DNA from: DASUKM01 sp036278735
Lineage (GTDB): Bacteria > Acidobacteriota > Vicinamibacteria > Vicinamibacterales > 2-12-FULL-66-21
Assembly: GCA_036278735.1 (NCBI GenBank)
Contig: DASUKM010000001.1
Coordinates: 1-64,000 of the forward strand
Direction of reading: 5' to 3'
DNA: 64,000 nucleotides
Shown here: positions 24,196 to 32,126 of the stretch, in pieces
Position numbering within the stretch: position 1 is the stretch's first letter
Layout of the letters: every line of letters starts with the position of its first letter
The notes under the pieces: generated by a model
The model's input: the letters and a program-made list of their open reading frames with translations, nothing else
Database searches by the model: none
Told to the model about the DNA's origin: nothing
Position numbers and translations under genes: made by a program

Positions 24196-25347
24196 ATGCC
24201 CCGGGCCTACTTCGATCACAATGCCACCACGCCGCCCGACCCGACGGTCGTCGCGGCGATGGTCCGGGCGCTCGTCGACGACTTCGGCAACCCGTCGAGC
24301 GTGCACCACTTCGGGCAGTGCGCCAAGGCGCTGCTCGACGAGGCGCGGTCGTCGGTGGCCGACCTGATCGGCGCGGAACCTTCGGAAATCGTGTTCACCA
24401 GCGGCGGCACCGAGGCGGACAACTTTGCGTTGCGCGGCGCCGCCGAGGCGCTCGAGGCGGGCGGACGGCGGCATCTGATTGCCACCGCGATCGAGCACGA
24501 GGCGGTGCTCAACACGATCAAGGCGCTCCAGCGCCGCGGCTGGACCGCGACCCTGCTGCCCGTGGGGGCCAGCGGCGTCGTCGAACCGGCCGCCCTCTCG
24601 GCCGCGATCACGGATCGCACGGCCATCGTCTCGGTGATGCACGCGAACAACGAGATCGGCACGATTCAGCCGGTCGCGGCGCTCGCGGCGATCGCGCACG
24701 CGCACGGCGCGCTCGTCCACACCGACGCCGTCCAGTCGGTCGCGAAGATTGCTGTCGACGTTCGCGCCCTCGGCGTCGATCTGCTGTCGTTGTCGGGCCA
24801 CAAGTTCAACGGTCCGAAAGGGGCCGGCGCGCTCTGGATCAAGCGCGGCACGCGTCTGTTGCCGGCGATGACGGGTGGGAAGCACGAGCGCAACCGCCGC
24901 GGCGGCACGGAGAACGTTCCCGGCAACGTCGGGCTCGGCGTCGCCGCGCGTCTCGCGCGACAGAAGACGGGTGAGCTGGCGCGCCTGGCCGCGCTGCGCG
25001 ATCGGCTCGAGCGCGGCGTGCTCGACGCGGTCGACGGCACGGCGGTGAACGGTGCCGGCAGCCCCCGCGTGCCGAACACGACCAACATCGGCTTCGAAGG
25101 GGTCGAGGCCGAGTCGCTGCTGATTGCGCTCGACCTCGAAGGCTTCGCGGTGTCGACAGGCTCCGCCTGCTCGTCGGGCACGCTCGAGCCCTCGCACGTG
25201 CTGCGCGCGATGGGACTGCCGGCGCACCGGACGCAGAACTCGATCCGGATCAGTCTCGGGGCCGGCAACACCGACGCGGAGGTCGACGCCCTGCTCGCCG
25301 CCCTGCCCGCCGTCGTCGGCCGGTTGCGGACGCTCGTGAGGCGGTGA
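24196..25347 (+). CDS. Cysteine desulfurase (NifS/IscS family)
   Basis: 383-residue PLP enzyme that removes sulfur from cysteine and passes it on as persulfide. The N-terminus RAYFDHNATTPPDP is diagnostic; the PLP lysine is in LSGHKFNGPKGAGAL (about 197-211), and the catalytic cysteine loop is VSTGSACSSGTLEPSHVL (about 320). A short loop and length of 383 fit the IscS/NifS class I group. ATG 24196 is 6 bp after a TACAAT -10 box, suggesting leaderless mRNA. The mnmA gene follows with overlapping stop/start (GTGATG), so this enzyme probably feeds sulfur to tRNA 2-thiouridylation, and perhaps to Fe-S assembly. Confidence 0.93.
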   Translation: MPRAYFDHNATTPPDPTVVAAMVRALVDDFGNPSSVHHFGQCAKALLDEARSSVADLIGAEPSEIVFTSGGTEADNFALRGAAEALEAGGRRHLIATAIEHEAVLNTIKALQRRGWTATLLPVGASGVVEPAALSAAITDRTAIVSVMHANNEIGTIQPVAALAAIAHAHGALVHTDAVQSVAKIAVDVRALGVDLLSLSGHKFNGPKGAGALWIKRGTRLLPAMTGGKHERNRRGGTENVPGNVGLGVAARLARQKTGELARLAALRDRLERGVLDAVDGTAVNGAGSPRVPNTTNIGFEGVEAESLLIALDLEGFAVSTGSACSSGTLEPSHVLRAMGLPAHRTQNSIRISLGAGNTDAEVDALLAALPAVVGRLRTLVRR

Positions 25348-26441
25348 TGCGGACTGGTTCCGAGTTCACCATGCGCATCGTCGTCGCCATGTCCGGCGGA
25401 GTCGATTCGTCCGTCGCCGCGGCCCTGCTGGCGGCCGAGGGGCACGACGTCATCGGACTGTCCATGCAGTTGTACGATCAGTCCGGCGGCGCCGCGGGCG
25501 ACCTCCGGTTCGGGAGCTGCTGTACGCTCGACGATTTGTCCGATGCGCGGCGCGTCGCCGGCGCCCTCGGGTTCCCGCACTACATTGTCAATTTCGAGAG
25601 GCGGTTCGACGAGGAGGTCGTCTCCGATTTCGTGCGCGAGTACGTGGCCGGCCGGACGCCCATCCCCTGCGTGCACTGCAACGGCGAGCTGAAGTTCGCC
25701 TCGCTCGTCGATCGCGCGCACGGTCTCGGAGCCTCTGCCGTCGCGACTGGCCACTACGCCCAGGTGGAGCACGACGCCGCGTCCAACAGATTTCGGCTCA
25801 AGCGCGCCGTCGATCGGCACAAGGACCAGTCGTACTTCCTGTTCAGCCTGACGCAGGCGCAGCTCGCGCACGCGCGGTTCCCGGTTGGCACTTTGCACAA
25901 GGATGCCGTCCGCGAGGAGGCGCGCCGCCTCGGCCTGCGCGTCGCCGACAAGCCGGACAGCCAGGAGCTCTGTTTCGTGGCCGCGGGAGCGCACGCCGCG
26001 TTCGTGGAGCGCCGCGCGGGAAAGCTGCCGGCGGGCCCGGTGCGTCACCGCGACGGCCGCGTGCTCGGAGGGCACGACGGCGTGCACCGGTTCACGATCG
26101 GCCAGCGCAAGGGGCTCGGCGTGTCCTCCCCGATTCCGCTGTACGTCGTCGACATCGACGCGGACACCGCGACCGTGACCGTCGGGCCGCGCTCGGCGCT
26201 CGATCGGATCTCCTTGACGGCGTCGAAGGTGAACTGGATTGCGGGACAGCCGCCCGGCGCCGCCGTCCGGGCCAGCGCGCGCATTCGTCACCGGCATCAG
26301 GAGGCGCCGGCCACCATCACGCCCGAGCCCGGCGCACGCGCCCACGTCGTCTTCGACACGCCGCAGGCCGCGATCACACCCGGCCAGGCGGTCGTGTTCT
26401 ACGACGGTGAGTACGTGCTGGGCGGTGGATGGATTGACTGA
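25347..26441 (+). CDS. mnmA: tRNA-specific 2-thiouridylase
   Basis: 364 residues. The enzyme adenylates and thiolates U34 of Lys, Glu and Gln tRNAs. The PP-loop motif is VAMSGGVDSSVAA; the catalytic cysteine pair is in GRTPIPCVHCNGELK and SQELCFV; the RHKDQSYFLF and FTIGQRKGLGV blocks follow. The first start is GTG 25344/ATG 25347, fused to the upstream stop; ATG 25371 gives the usual MRIVVAMSGGVDSS and may be the true start, making the product 356 residues. Two tRNA substrates of the right type (Lys-TTT, Glu-TTC) are encoded in this window. Confidence 0.93.
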   Translation: MRTGSEFTMRIVVAMSGGVDSSVAAALLAAEGHDVIGLSMQLYDQSGGAAGDLRFGSCCTLDDLSDARRVAGALGFPHYIVNFERRFDEEVVSDFVREYVAGRTPIPCVHCNGELKFASLVDRAHGLGASAVATGHYAQVEHDAASNRFRLKRAVDRHKDQSYFLFSLTQAQLAHARFPVGTLHKDAVREEARRLGLRVADKPDSQELCFVAAGAHAAFVERRAGKLPAGPVRHRDGRVLGGHDGVHRFTIGQRKGLGVSSPIPLYVVDIDADTATVTVGPRSALDRISLTASKVNWIAGQPPGAAVRASARIRHRHQEAPATITPEPGARAHVVFDTPQAAITPGQAVVFYDGEYVLGGGWID

Positions 26442-26442
26442 A

Positions 26443-26650
26443 GCCAGTCACCGGGTACCAGTAGCCAGTTACCAGTTACCAGTCACCAGTCACCAGTTAC
26501 CAGTCACCAGAGCTCAGCCCGTCGGACGGCCTCGATGACCGGCTACTGCGAACTGGTTACTGGAAACTGGCTACTGGAAACTGGCTACTGAAAACTGGTT
26601 ACTGGAAACTGGTTACTGGAAACTGGCGACTGGAAACTGGCGACTGGCAA
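26443..26650. repeat. Large inverted heptamer array, CCAGTNN / ACTGGNN
   Basis: Between convergent mnmA and trxB. The left part (about 26453-26510) is tandem CCAGTTA/CCAGTCA units; the right part (about 26550-26648) is about 14 tandem ACTGGNN units, the reverse complement of the same core. A 30-40-bp non-repeat centre separates them. Transcripts from either side would form a long hairpin, so it may act as a bidirectional terminator. I see no gene in this 213-bp gap. Confidence 0.88.
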
Positions 26651-26654
26651 CCGT

Positions 26655-27614
26655 TCAGCCTGCCGTCAGTTCTGCTTCGCCGAGGTGCTGGGGCAACCCT
26701 TCCAGATATTTTTCGGCATCGATCGCGGCCATGCAGCCGGATCCGGCGGCGGTGATCGCCTGCCGGTAGATGCGATCCTGGACGTCACCGCAGGCGAACA
26801 CCCCGGGCACGCTGGTGCGCGTGCCGGCGTGCGTCACGATGTAGCCACTCGCGTCCATCTCGATCTGTCCGTTGAAGAGCGCGGTGTTCGGCGTGTGGCC
26901 GATCGCGACGAACACACCGTCGACGGGGACTTCCTTCCGGGCGCCGGTCTGGTTGTTCCGCAGCACCATCGAGGTCACCTCCCCCTTGCCGAGGTCGTGG
27001 ATCTCCTCGACGTCCGCGTTCCATTCGAACGCGATCTTGGGATGGCTGAGCGCCTTGTCCTGCATGATCTTCGACGCACGCAGCGTGGGACGACGATGGA
27101 CGACGGTGACCTGCGAGGCGAACCGCGTCAGGAACACGGCCTCCTCCATCGCCGAATCGCCGCCGCCGACGACGGCGATGGGCTTGCCACGGAAGAAGTA
27201 GCCGTCGCACGTGGCGCAGGTGGACACGCCGTGGCCGAGCAGCGCGCGCTCAGACGGAAGTCCGAGCAGCCGCGCCGACGCGCCGGTCGCGACGATCAGC
27301 GCGCGGCACTCGAACGTCTCGTCGGGGGTGACGACCCGATAGGGATGGCCGCTCAGATCGACGCGCGAGACGTGGCTGCGGACGATCTCGGCGCCAAAGC
27401 GCTCGGCCTGCGTCCGCATCTCCGCCATCAGCTCGGGCCCCATGATGCCGTCGCGGAACCCCGGCCAGTTCTCGACCAGCGTCGTGAGCATCAACTGCCC
27501 GCCCGCCTCGAGCCCCTCGACCACGAGCGGCTTCAGGTTGGCGCGCGCCGTATACAGCGCCGCCGTCAGGCCGGCCGGCCCGGAACCGATGATGATGACA
27601 TTGCGCACGGGCAT
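26655..27614 (-). CDS. trxB: Thioredoxin reductase
   Basis: 319-residue FAD/NADPH enzyme that reduces thioredoxin. FAD-binding GSGPAG is at 10-15, the redox-active CATCDG at about 133-138, the NADPH-binding GGGDSAMEE in the second domain, and FACGDVQDRIYRQAITAAGSG near the C-terminus. Length matches the low-Mr bacterial enzyme. It lies 13 bp downstream of trxA, its substrate gene, in a glgA-trxA-trxB run. Confidence 0.95.
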   Translation of the reverse strand: MPVRNVIIIGSGPAGLTAALYTARANLKPLVVEGLEAGGQLMLTTLVENWPGFRDGIMGPELMAEMRTQAERFGAEIVRSHVSRVDLSGHPYRVVTPDETFECRALIVATGASARLLGLPSERALLGHGVSTCATCDGYFFRGKPIAVVGGGDSAMEEAVFLTRFASQVTVVHRRPTLRASKIMQDKALSHPKIAFEWNADVEEIHDLGKGEVTSMVLRNNQTGARKEVPVDGVFVAIGHTPNTALFNGQIEMDASGYIVTHAGTRTSVPGVFACGDVQDRIYRQAITAAGSGCMAAIDAEKYLEGLPQHLGEAELTAG

Positions 27615-27627
27615 GGTCGTTGCGGCG

Positions 27628-27954
27628 TCAGACGTGTTTATCGATCATCTTCTTGAGCGCATCCTTGTCGGTGAGGCCGACGACCTGCTCCACGACCTGG
27701 CCGCCTTTGAACAGCAGCAGCGTGGGGATGCCCCGGACGCTGAACCGCATGGGGGTGGCCGGGTTGTCGTCGACGTTCATCTTGGCGACGACCATGCGGC
27801 CGTTGTACTCGCCGGCCAGCTCGTCGACCGTCGGCGACATGCGCTTGCAGGGGCCGCACCACTCGGCCCAGAAGTCCACCAGAACCGGGGTCCCGCCGTT
27901 GATCGTCTGTTCGAAATTGCCGTCCGTGAGCGTCTGAATCTTTTCGGATGCCAT
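27628..27954 (-). CDS. trxA: Thioredoxin
   Basis: 108-residue cytoplasmic disulfide reductase with the canonical WCGPC active site at residues 32-36, the buried Asp27 in VDFWAEW and the cis-Pro segment RGIPTLLLFKGG. ATG 27954 overlaps the glgA stop by one base (TAATG), so translation may be coupled. It is followed by its reductase. Confidence 0.96.
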   Translation of the reverse strand: MASEKIQTLTDGNFEQTINGGTPVLVDFWAEWCGPCKRMSPTVDELAGEYNGRMVVAKMNVDDNPATPMRFSVRGIPTLLLFKGGQVVEQVVGLTDKDALKKMIDKHV

Positions 27955-29534
27955 TAGCGTCGTGTCCTCCCGATGGCGCGCGGCCGGCTGGCTCCTGCCG
28001 TGCCGCCGCTGCGCCGGGCGGCCGGGAGCGTACCGGCCGCCATCCTATACACTTTGACATACTCCCGGGCTGAAACGTCCCAGGCATGGTCCTGCCGCAT
28101 GCCGCGGCGCTGAATGCCGAGCCGGCGGCGCGGGTCCCCCCAGGCCCGCAGCGCACGTTCGACCGCATCCAGGAGCGCGTCGGGCGTGTAGGGTTTGAAG
28201 GTGAAGCCGGTCCCCGACGCCGGCGACGCATCGGCGTCGATGACGGTATCGTCGAGCCCGCCCGTCGCGCGAACCACCGGCACCGTGCCATACCTGAGGC
28301 TGTACATCTGGTTCAGGCCGCAGGGCTCGAACCGCGACGGCATCAGGAAGAGGTCCGCGCCTCCTTCGATGAGGTGCGACAGCCGCTCGTCGAAGCCGAT
28401 CCGGACGGCGACGCGCTGCCGATGCAGGCCGGCCAGCGCGGTCCAGAACCGTTCGTACCGCGGTTCGCCGCTGCCGAGCACGACCCACGAGGCGTCGAGT
28501 CCCATCAAGCCGCCGGCGGCCTGCTGGACGAGATCGAATCCCTTCTGATCGGTCAGCCGCGACACCATCCCAATCACCGGGCGCGCCATCTCATCGTCGC
28601 CGGCGGGAAGCCCGGCCGCCCGCAGCAGCTCGCGCTTGGCGGCCGCCTTGCCCGCGAGCGCACCCGCGCTGAACGGTTCGGGCAGGTACTGGTCGTCCTC
28701 CGGATTCCAGACGTCGGTGTCGATGCCGTTGAGAATGCCGACGAGATCGGCCGCGCGATTCGCGAGGATTCCGTCGAATCCGAACCCGAGTTCCGGCGTC
28801 AGGACTTCCTTCGCGTACGTCGGGCTGACGGTGGTGATCATCCGGCTGAAGTTCACGCCCGCTTTCAGATAGCTGACCTGTCCCCAATATTCGAGGAGGT
28901 CGACGCGGAACAGGTCCCAGCGCAATCCGATGGCCGGCAGCACGAAGGGGGGGAACAATCCCTGGAAGGCGAGATTGTGGATCGTGAGGACCGACGGGAC
29001 GCCGCCCACCAGCGGATCGTCGGCGAACCGTGTTTTCAGATAGGCGGCCACGAGCCCGGCCTGCCAGTCGTGCGCGTGGAACACTGACGGCCGGCGCCCC
29101 TCTTTTCGCGCGTGTTCGATCGCGCCGAGCGACAGCACCGCAAAGCGCAGCCAGTTGTCCGGATAGTCGTCGTTGCCAACGCCGTAGAGCGCGGGACGGT
29201 CGAACAGCTCCGGCGCATCGACGAACACGATGCGCACGCCGGGGCCGAGCGGCCGTTCGACGAACACGACGCCCTGCCCTTCGCCGAGTGGGAGGCGCGC
29301 CGACTCGCGCCGATCCTCGGGTCGTATGTCGATGCCGCGGTAATGGGGCATCACGACCGTGACGCGGTGGCCGAGCCGTGCCAGCGCCTGCGGCAGCGCA
29401 CCCGCGACGTCGGCGAGTCCGCCCGTCTGGGCAAACGGCCGCGCCTCGGGCACGACCATCGTGACGTCGAGCGGAGGCGGGTGCGTGGCGGTGGTCCGGC
29501 CGGGCATGGCGATCGCATCATCATGCCACGACAC
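27954..29534 (-). CDS. glgA: Glycogen/starch synthase (GT5) with unusual donor-site residue
   Basis: 526-residue GT-B enzyme that extends alpha-1,4-glucan from (A)DP-glucose. The GT5 N-terminal domain is clear (VVPEARPFAQTGGLADVAGALPQAL in part, VFHAHDWQAGLV, LTIHNLAFQG), as is the C-terminal RLTDQKGFDLV and SRFEPCGLNQMYSLRYGTVPVVRATGGLDDTV in parts. In the K-x-G-G-L motif the lysine that contacts ADP-glucose in characterised enzymes is Gln36 here (AQTGGL). ATG 29534 gives a 22-residue extension before the catalytic domain; ATG 29507 is possible. No other glycogen genes are adjacent, although a GH15 glucoamylase lies at 53143. Confidence 0.88.
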   Translation of the reverse strand: MSWHDDAIAMPGRTTATHPPPLDVTMVVPEARPFAQTGGLADVAGALPQALARLGHRVTVVMPHYRGIDIRPEDRRESARLPLGEGQGVVFVERPLGPGVRIVFVDAPELFDRPALYGVGNDDYPDNWLRFAVLSLGAIEHARKEGRRPSVFHAHDWQAGLVAAYLKTRFADDPLVGGVPSVLTIHNLAFQGLFPPFVLPAIGLRWDLFRVDLLEYWGQVSYLKAGVNFSRMITTVSPTYAKEVLTPELGFGFDGILANRAADLVGILNGIDTDVWNPEDDQYLPEPFSAGALAGKAAAKRELLRAAGLPAGDDEMARPVIGMVSRLTDQKGFDLVQQAAGGLMGLDASWVVLGSGEPRYERFWTALAGLHRQRVAVRIGFDERLSHLIEGGADLFLMPSRFEPCGLNQMYSLRYGTVPVVRATGGLDDTVIDADASPASGTGFTFKPYTPDALLDAVERALRAWGDPRRRLGIQRRGMRQDHAWDVSAREYVKVYRMAAGTLPAARRSGGTAGASRPRAIGRTRR

Positions 29535-29572
29535 GGGGTCTGGCCGGCGCCTGAGCCGTTCCCGGCGGCTTG

Positions 29573-29601
29573 TTGACGACGCGCGCGGAGCGCGTCACGA
29601 T
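29573..29601 (+). promoter_or_regulatory. Promoter of sulfatase-TPR gene, near-leaderless
   Basis: TTGACG (29573-29578), 17-bp spacer, CACGAT (29596-29601), ending 8 bp before ATG 29610. An internal GCGCGCG..CGCGTC GC-rich stretch lies in the spacer. Confidence 0.45.
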
Positions 29602-29609
29602 GGCTGCAC

Positions 29610-32045
29610 ATGCGCAAGTCCGTTCCGGCGCCGGCGCGCCAGGCGCCGCTGCCGTCGTGGCGCCGCCGCGGCGTGCTGGCGATCGTCGCCGTCATCGTCC
29701 TCGTCACGGCGGTGGCGGCGATCGCCGCCCTGGCCTGGCGGCTGTACCCCCGCGCGTTCGCCAGCGCGGAAGGCACGCGCCTGGGATCGCTGCCGGCCGG
29801 CGTGGCCCGCGATCGCCTCAACCTCGTGGTGGTGACGCTCGACACCACGCGCGCCGACCACATGGGCGCGTACGGCAACACGGCGATCGAGACCCCGACC
29901 TTCGACGGGCTCGCGCACGACGGCGTTCTCTTCGAGCAGGCGGTCTCGGCGGCCCCGCTGACGCTGCCGGTGCACTCGAGCATCTTCACGGGCAAGTTCC
30001 CGCCCGAGCACGGCGTCCGCGACAACGGCGGCTTCTTCCTCGGCCCCGAGCAGGTGACGCTTGCCGAGATCCTGCACGCGAACGGGTACCGCACCGGCGG
30101 CTTCATCGCGGCCTACGTGCTCGACTCGAAGTGGGGCATCAACCAGGGATTCGACACCTACTTCGACCACTTCGATCTGAACGAGACGCGCGCGATCTCG
30201 CTCGCCGCCATCCAGCGCCCCGGCAACGAAGTCGTGGACCACGCGCTGCCCTGGATCGACAGCGTCAAGAGCCAGCGCTTCTTCGCCTGGGTCCATCTGT
30301 ACGACGCGCACTCCCCCTACCGTCCGCCGGAGCCGTTCGCCACGAAGTACAAGAACCACCCGTACAACGGCGAAATCGCGTTTGCCGACAGCCAGGTCGG
30401 CCGGGTGATCGCGGAGCTGAAGCGGCTCGGCGTGTACGACCGCACCGTCATCATGGTGATCGGCGACCACGGCGAGAGCCTCGGGGAGCACGGCGAGGCG
30501 GCGCACGGCTTCTTCGTCTACAACAGCACGACGCACGTGCCCTTCGCGATCCGCACGCCGTTCAGCCGCACGCACCACCGCGTGGTCGGCGATCCCGTGC
30601 GCTCGGTCGACGTCATGCCGACCGCGCTCGATCTGCTCGGGATCCCGCCCCCGGCCAACATCAGCGGCGTCAGCCTTGCGCCGCTGCTCACGGGCGACAA
30701 GACGGAGCTGAACCTCGACGCGTACTCCGAAGCGATGTATCCCCTCCACCATTACGGGTGGAGCGATCTGCGCGCCCTGCGATCCGGCCGTTACAAGGTG
30801 ATCGACGCGCCGCGCCCCGAACTGTACGACGTGGATCGGGACCCGGGAGAAACGACGAATCTGTACACGGGGCGGCAGCAGCTCGCCGATCGGATGATCA
30901 CGCACCTGCGCGGCATGGAGGAGAAGTTCCGCCGCGTGCAGACGGCGCAGCCGGTCGTGCCGATGGATCCGGACACCCGCCAGCGCCTGGCCGCGCTCGG
31001 CTATGTCGGCTCCATTGTCGCGACGTCGGCCGATCGGCGGACCGGACGCGCGGATCCGAAGGACAAGATCGCCGTGTTCAACGAGCTGGGCAAGGCGACG
31101 GAGCTGATCAAGGACGTCGGGCCGGACGGCAAGCCTCCGTTCGACCGCATTTTCCCGCTGCTGACCGGGATCGTCCGCGAGGATCCCGAGGTGATCGACG
31201 CGTGGTTCATGCTCGGGATGCAGTCGATGGCGAAGGGGGATCTGCCGGAGTCCGTGACGTACTTCAAGAAGACGCTCGACCTGAAGCCCGATTACGACCT
31301 TGCCGTCTTCAACCTGGCGCAGGCGTATCGGCGGATGGGCAACGACCAGGCGGCGCTCGACGGCCTGCAGCACTACCTGACGCTCGACCCCAACGACGGC
31401 TATGCCCAGTACGAAATCGGCGAGATCTGGCTGGATCGGGGCAATACGGCCCGCGCGCAGCAGATGTTCGAGCACGCGCTGGTGCTCGACCCGACGGTCG
31501 CGGCCGCGAAGAACGCGCTCGGCGTGCTCGCGTTGAAGCGCGGCGACATCACGTCGGCCGAACGCCTCATCGACGAGGCGCTGAAGATCAGCCCCAAGCT
31601 GCGCCTCGGGCACTTCAACCTGGCGCTCGTGGCCGAGAGCCGCGGCGACATCCAGACGGCGGAAAAGGAGTACTACGCCGAGCTGCAGCTCCATCCCGAC
31701 GCCTACAAGGCGGCGTTCAACATGTCGCGCCTCTACGAGCAGGTCGGCGATCGCCAGGGGCAGATCGACGCGCTGAAGCAGTCGATCGAGAGCAACCCCA
31801 AATTTGCCGAAGGGCACATCTTTCTCGCGAAGGCGTATCTCGACGAGGGGGAGCACTTCGACGAGGCGATCGAGCTGGCGCAGAAGGGGCTCGCGCTCGG
31901 GCCGCACTCCGAGATGGCGCCACTCGCCCACTACGTGCTGGCCGACATCTACAACCGGCAGGGGCGCCCGGCCGACGGCGCGCGCGAAGCGGCGCTCGGC
32001 CGCGCGCTCGAGGCGCGGACGAAACACACGAGCGGTCAGCAATAA
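29610..32045 (+). CDS. Membrane-anchored sulfatase-like protein with C-terminal TPRs
   Basis: 811 residues. One N-terminal membrane helix (about 21-43) would place the rest outside the cytoplasm. Residues about 70-430 form an alkaline-phosphatase-superfamily sulfatase domain: LDTTRADHMGAYGN binds metal, VIGDHGESLGEHGE gives the second metal site. The C/S-x-P-S-R nucleophile motif is absent; the corresponding stretch is APLTLPVHSSIFTG, with Thr at about 119, so formylglycine chemistry is not possible and a phospho- or phosphoglycerol-transferase activity is more likely. Residues about 530-800 are tandem TPRs. Neighbouring ORFs diverge (glgA) or converge (TonB receptor). Substrate unknown. Confidence 0.85.
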   Translation: MRKSVPAPARQAPLPSWRRRGVLAIVAVIVLVTAVAAIAALAWRLYPRAFASAEGTRLGSLPAGVARDRLNLVVVTLDTTRADHMGAYGNTAIETPTFDGLAHDGVLFEQAVSAAPLTLPVHSSIFTGKFPPEHGVRDNGGFFLGPEQVTLAEILHANGYRTGGFIAAYVLDSKWGINQGFDTYFDHFDLNETRAISLAAIQRPGNEVVDHALPWIDSVKSQRFFAWVHLYDAHSPYRPPEPFATKYKNHPYNGEIAFADSQVGRVIAELKRLGVYDRTVIMVIGDHGESLGEHGEAAHGFFVYNSTTHVPFAIRTPFSRTHHRVVGDPVRSVDVMPTALDLLGIPPPANISGVSLAPLLTGDKTELNLDAYSEAMYPLHHYGWSDLRALRSGRYKVIDAPRPELYDVDRDPGETTNLYTGRQQLADRMITHLRGMEEKFRRVQTAQPVVPMDPDTRQRLAALGYVGSIVATSADRRTGRADPKDKIAVFNELGKATELIKDVGPDGKPPFDRIFPLLTGIVREDPEVIDAWFMLGMQSMAKGDLPESVTYFKKTLDLKPDYDLAVFNLAQAYRRMGNDQAALDGLQHYLTLDPNDGYAQYEIGEIWLDRGNTARAQQMFEHALVLDPTVAAAKNALGVLALKRGDITSAERLIDEALKISPKLRLGHFNLALVAESRGDIQTAEKEYYAELQLHPDAYKAAFNMSRLYEQVGDRQGQIDALKQSIESNPKFAEGHIFLAKAYLDEGEHFDEAIELAQKGLALGPHSEMAPLAHYVLADIYNRQGRPADGAREAALGRALEARTKHTSGQQ

Positions 32046-32046
32046 A

Positions 32047-32078
32047 AAGGGGGCGCCCGATGACTCGGACGCCCCCTT
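32047..32078 (-). terminator. Strong terminator between convergent genes
   Basis: AAGGGGGCG (32047-32055) pairs perfectly with CGCCCCCTT (32070-32078), and the inner CCGA/TCGG extends the stem. On the minus strand the stem is followed by TTTTTATT, a proper U tract, so it terminates the TonB-receptor operon; on the plus strand an A tract precedes it. Confidence 0.75.
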
Positions 32079-32126
32079 CCGTCTTCCGACCTCTGTCTTC
32101 CGACCTCCGCCTTCCGCCCTCCGCTC
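32079..32126. repeat. Heptamer array, CTTCCGN/CCTCCGN family
   Basis: About seven 7-bp units (CTTCCGT, CTTCCGA, CCTCCGC, CTTCCGC and variants) fill the space from the terminator to the stop codon of the TonB receptor. The same unit family recurs at 42069-42134 (opposite strand), 48117-48143 and 52590-52668. Confidence 0.82.

Noticed and set aside
26443..26650. CRISPR-like repeat array
   Set aside because: Units are 7 bp and adjacent, with no 25-40-bp repeats separated by unique spacers and no cas genes in the window.
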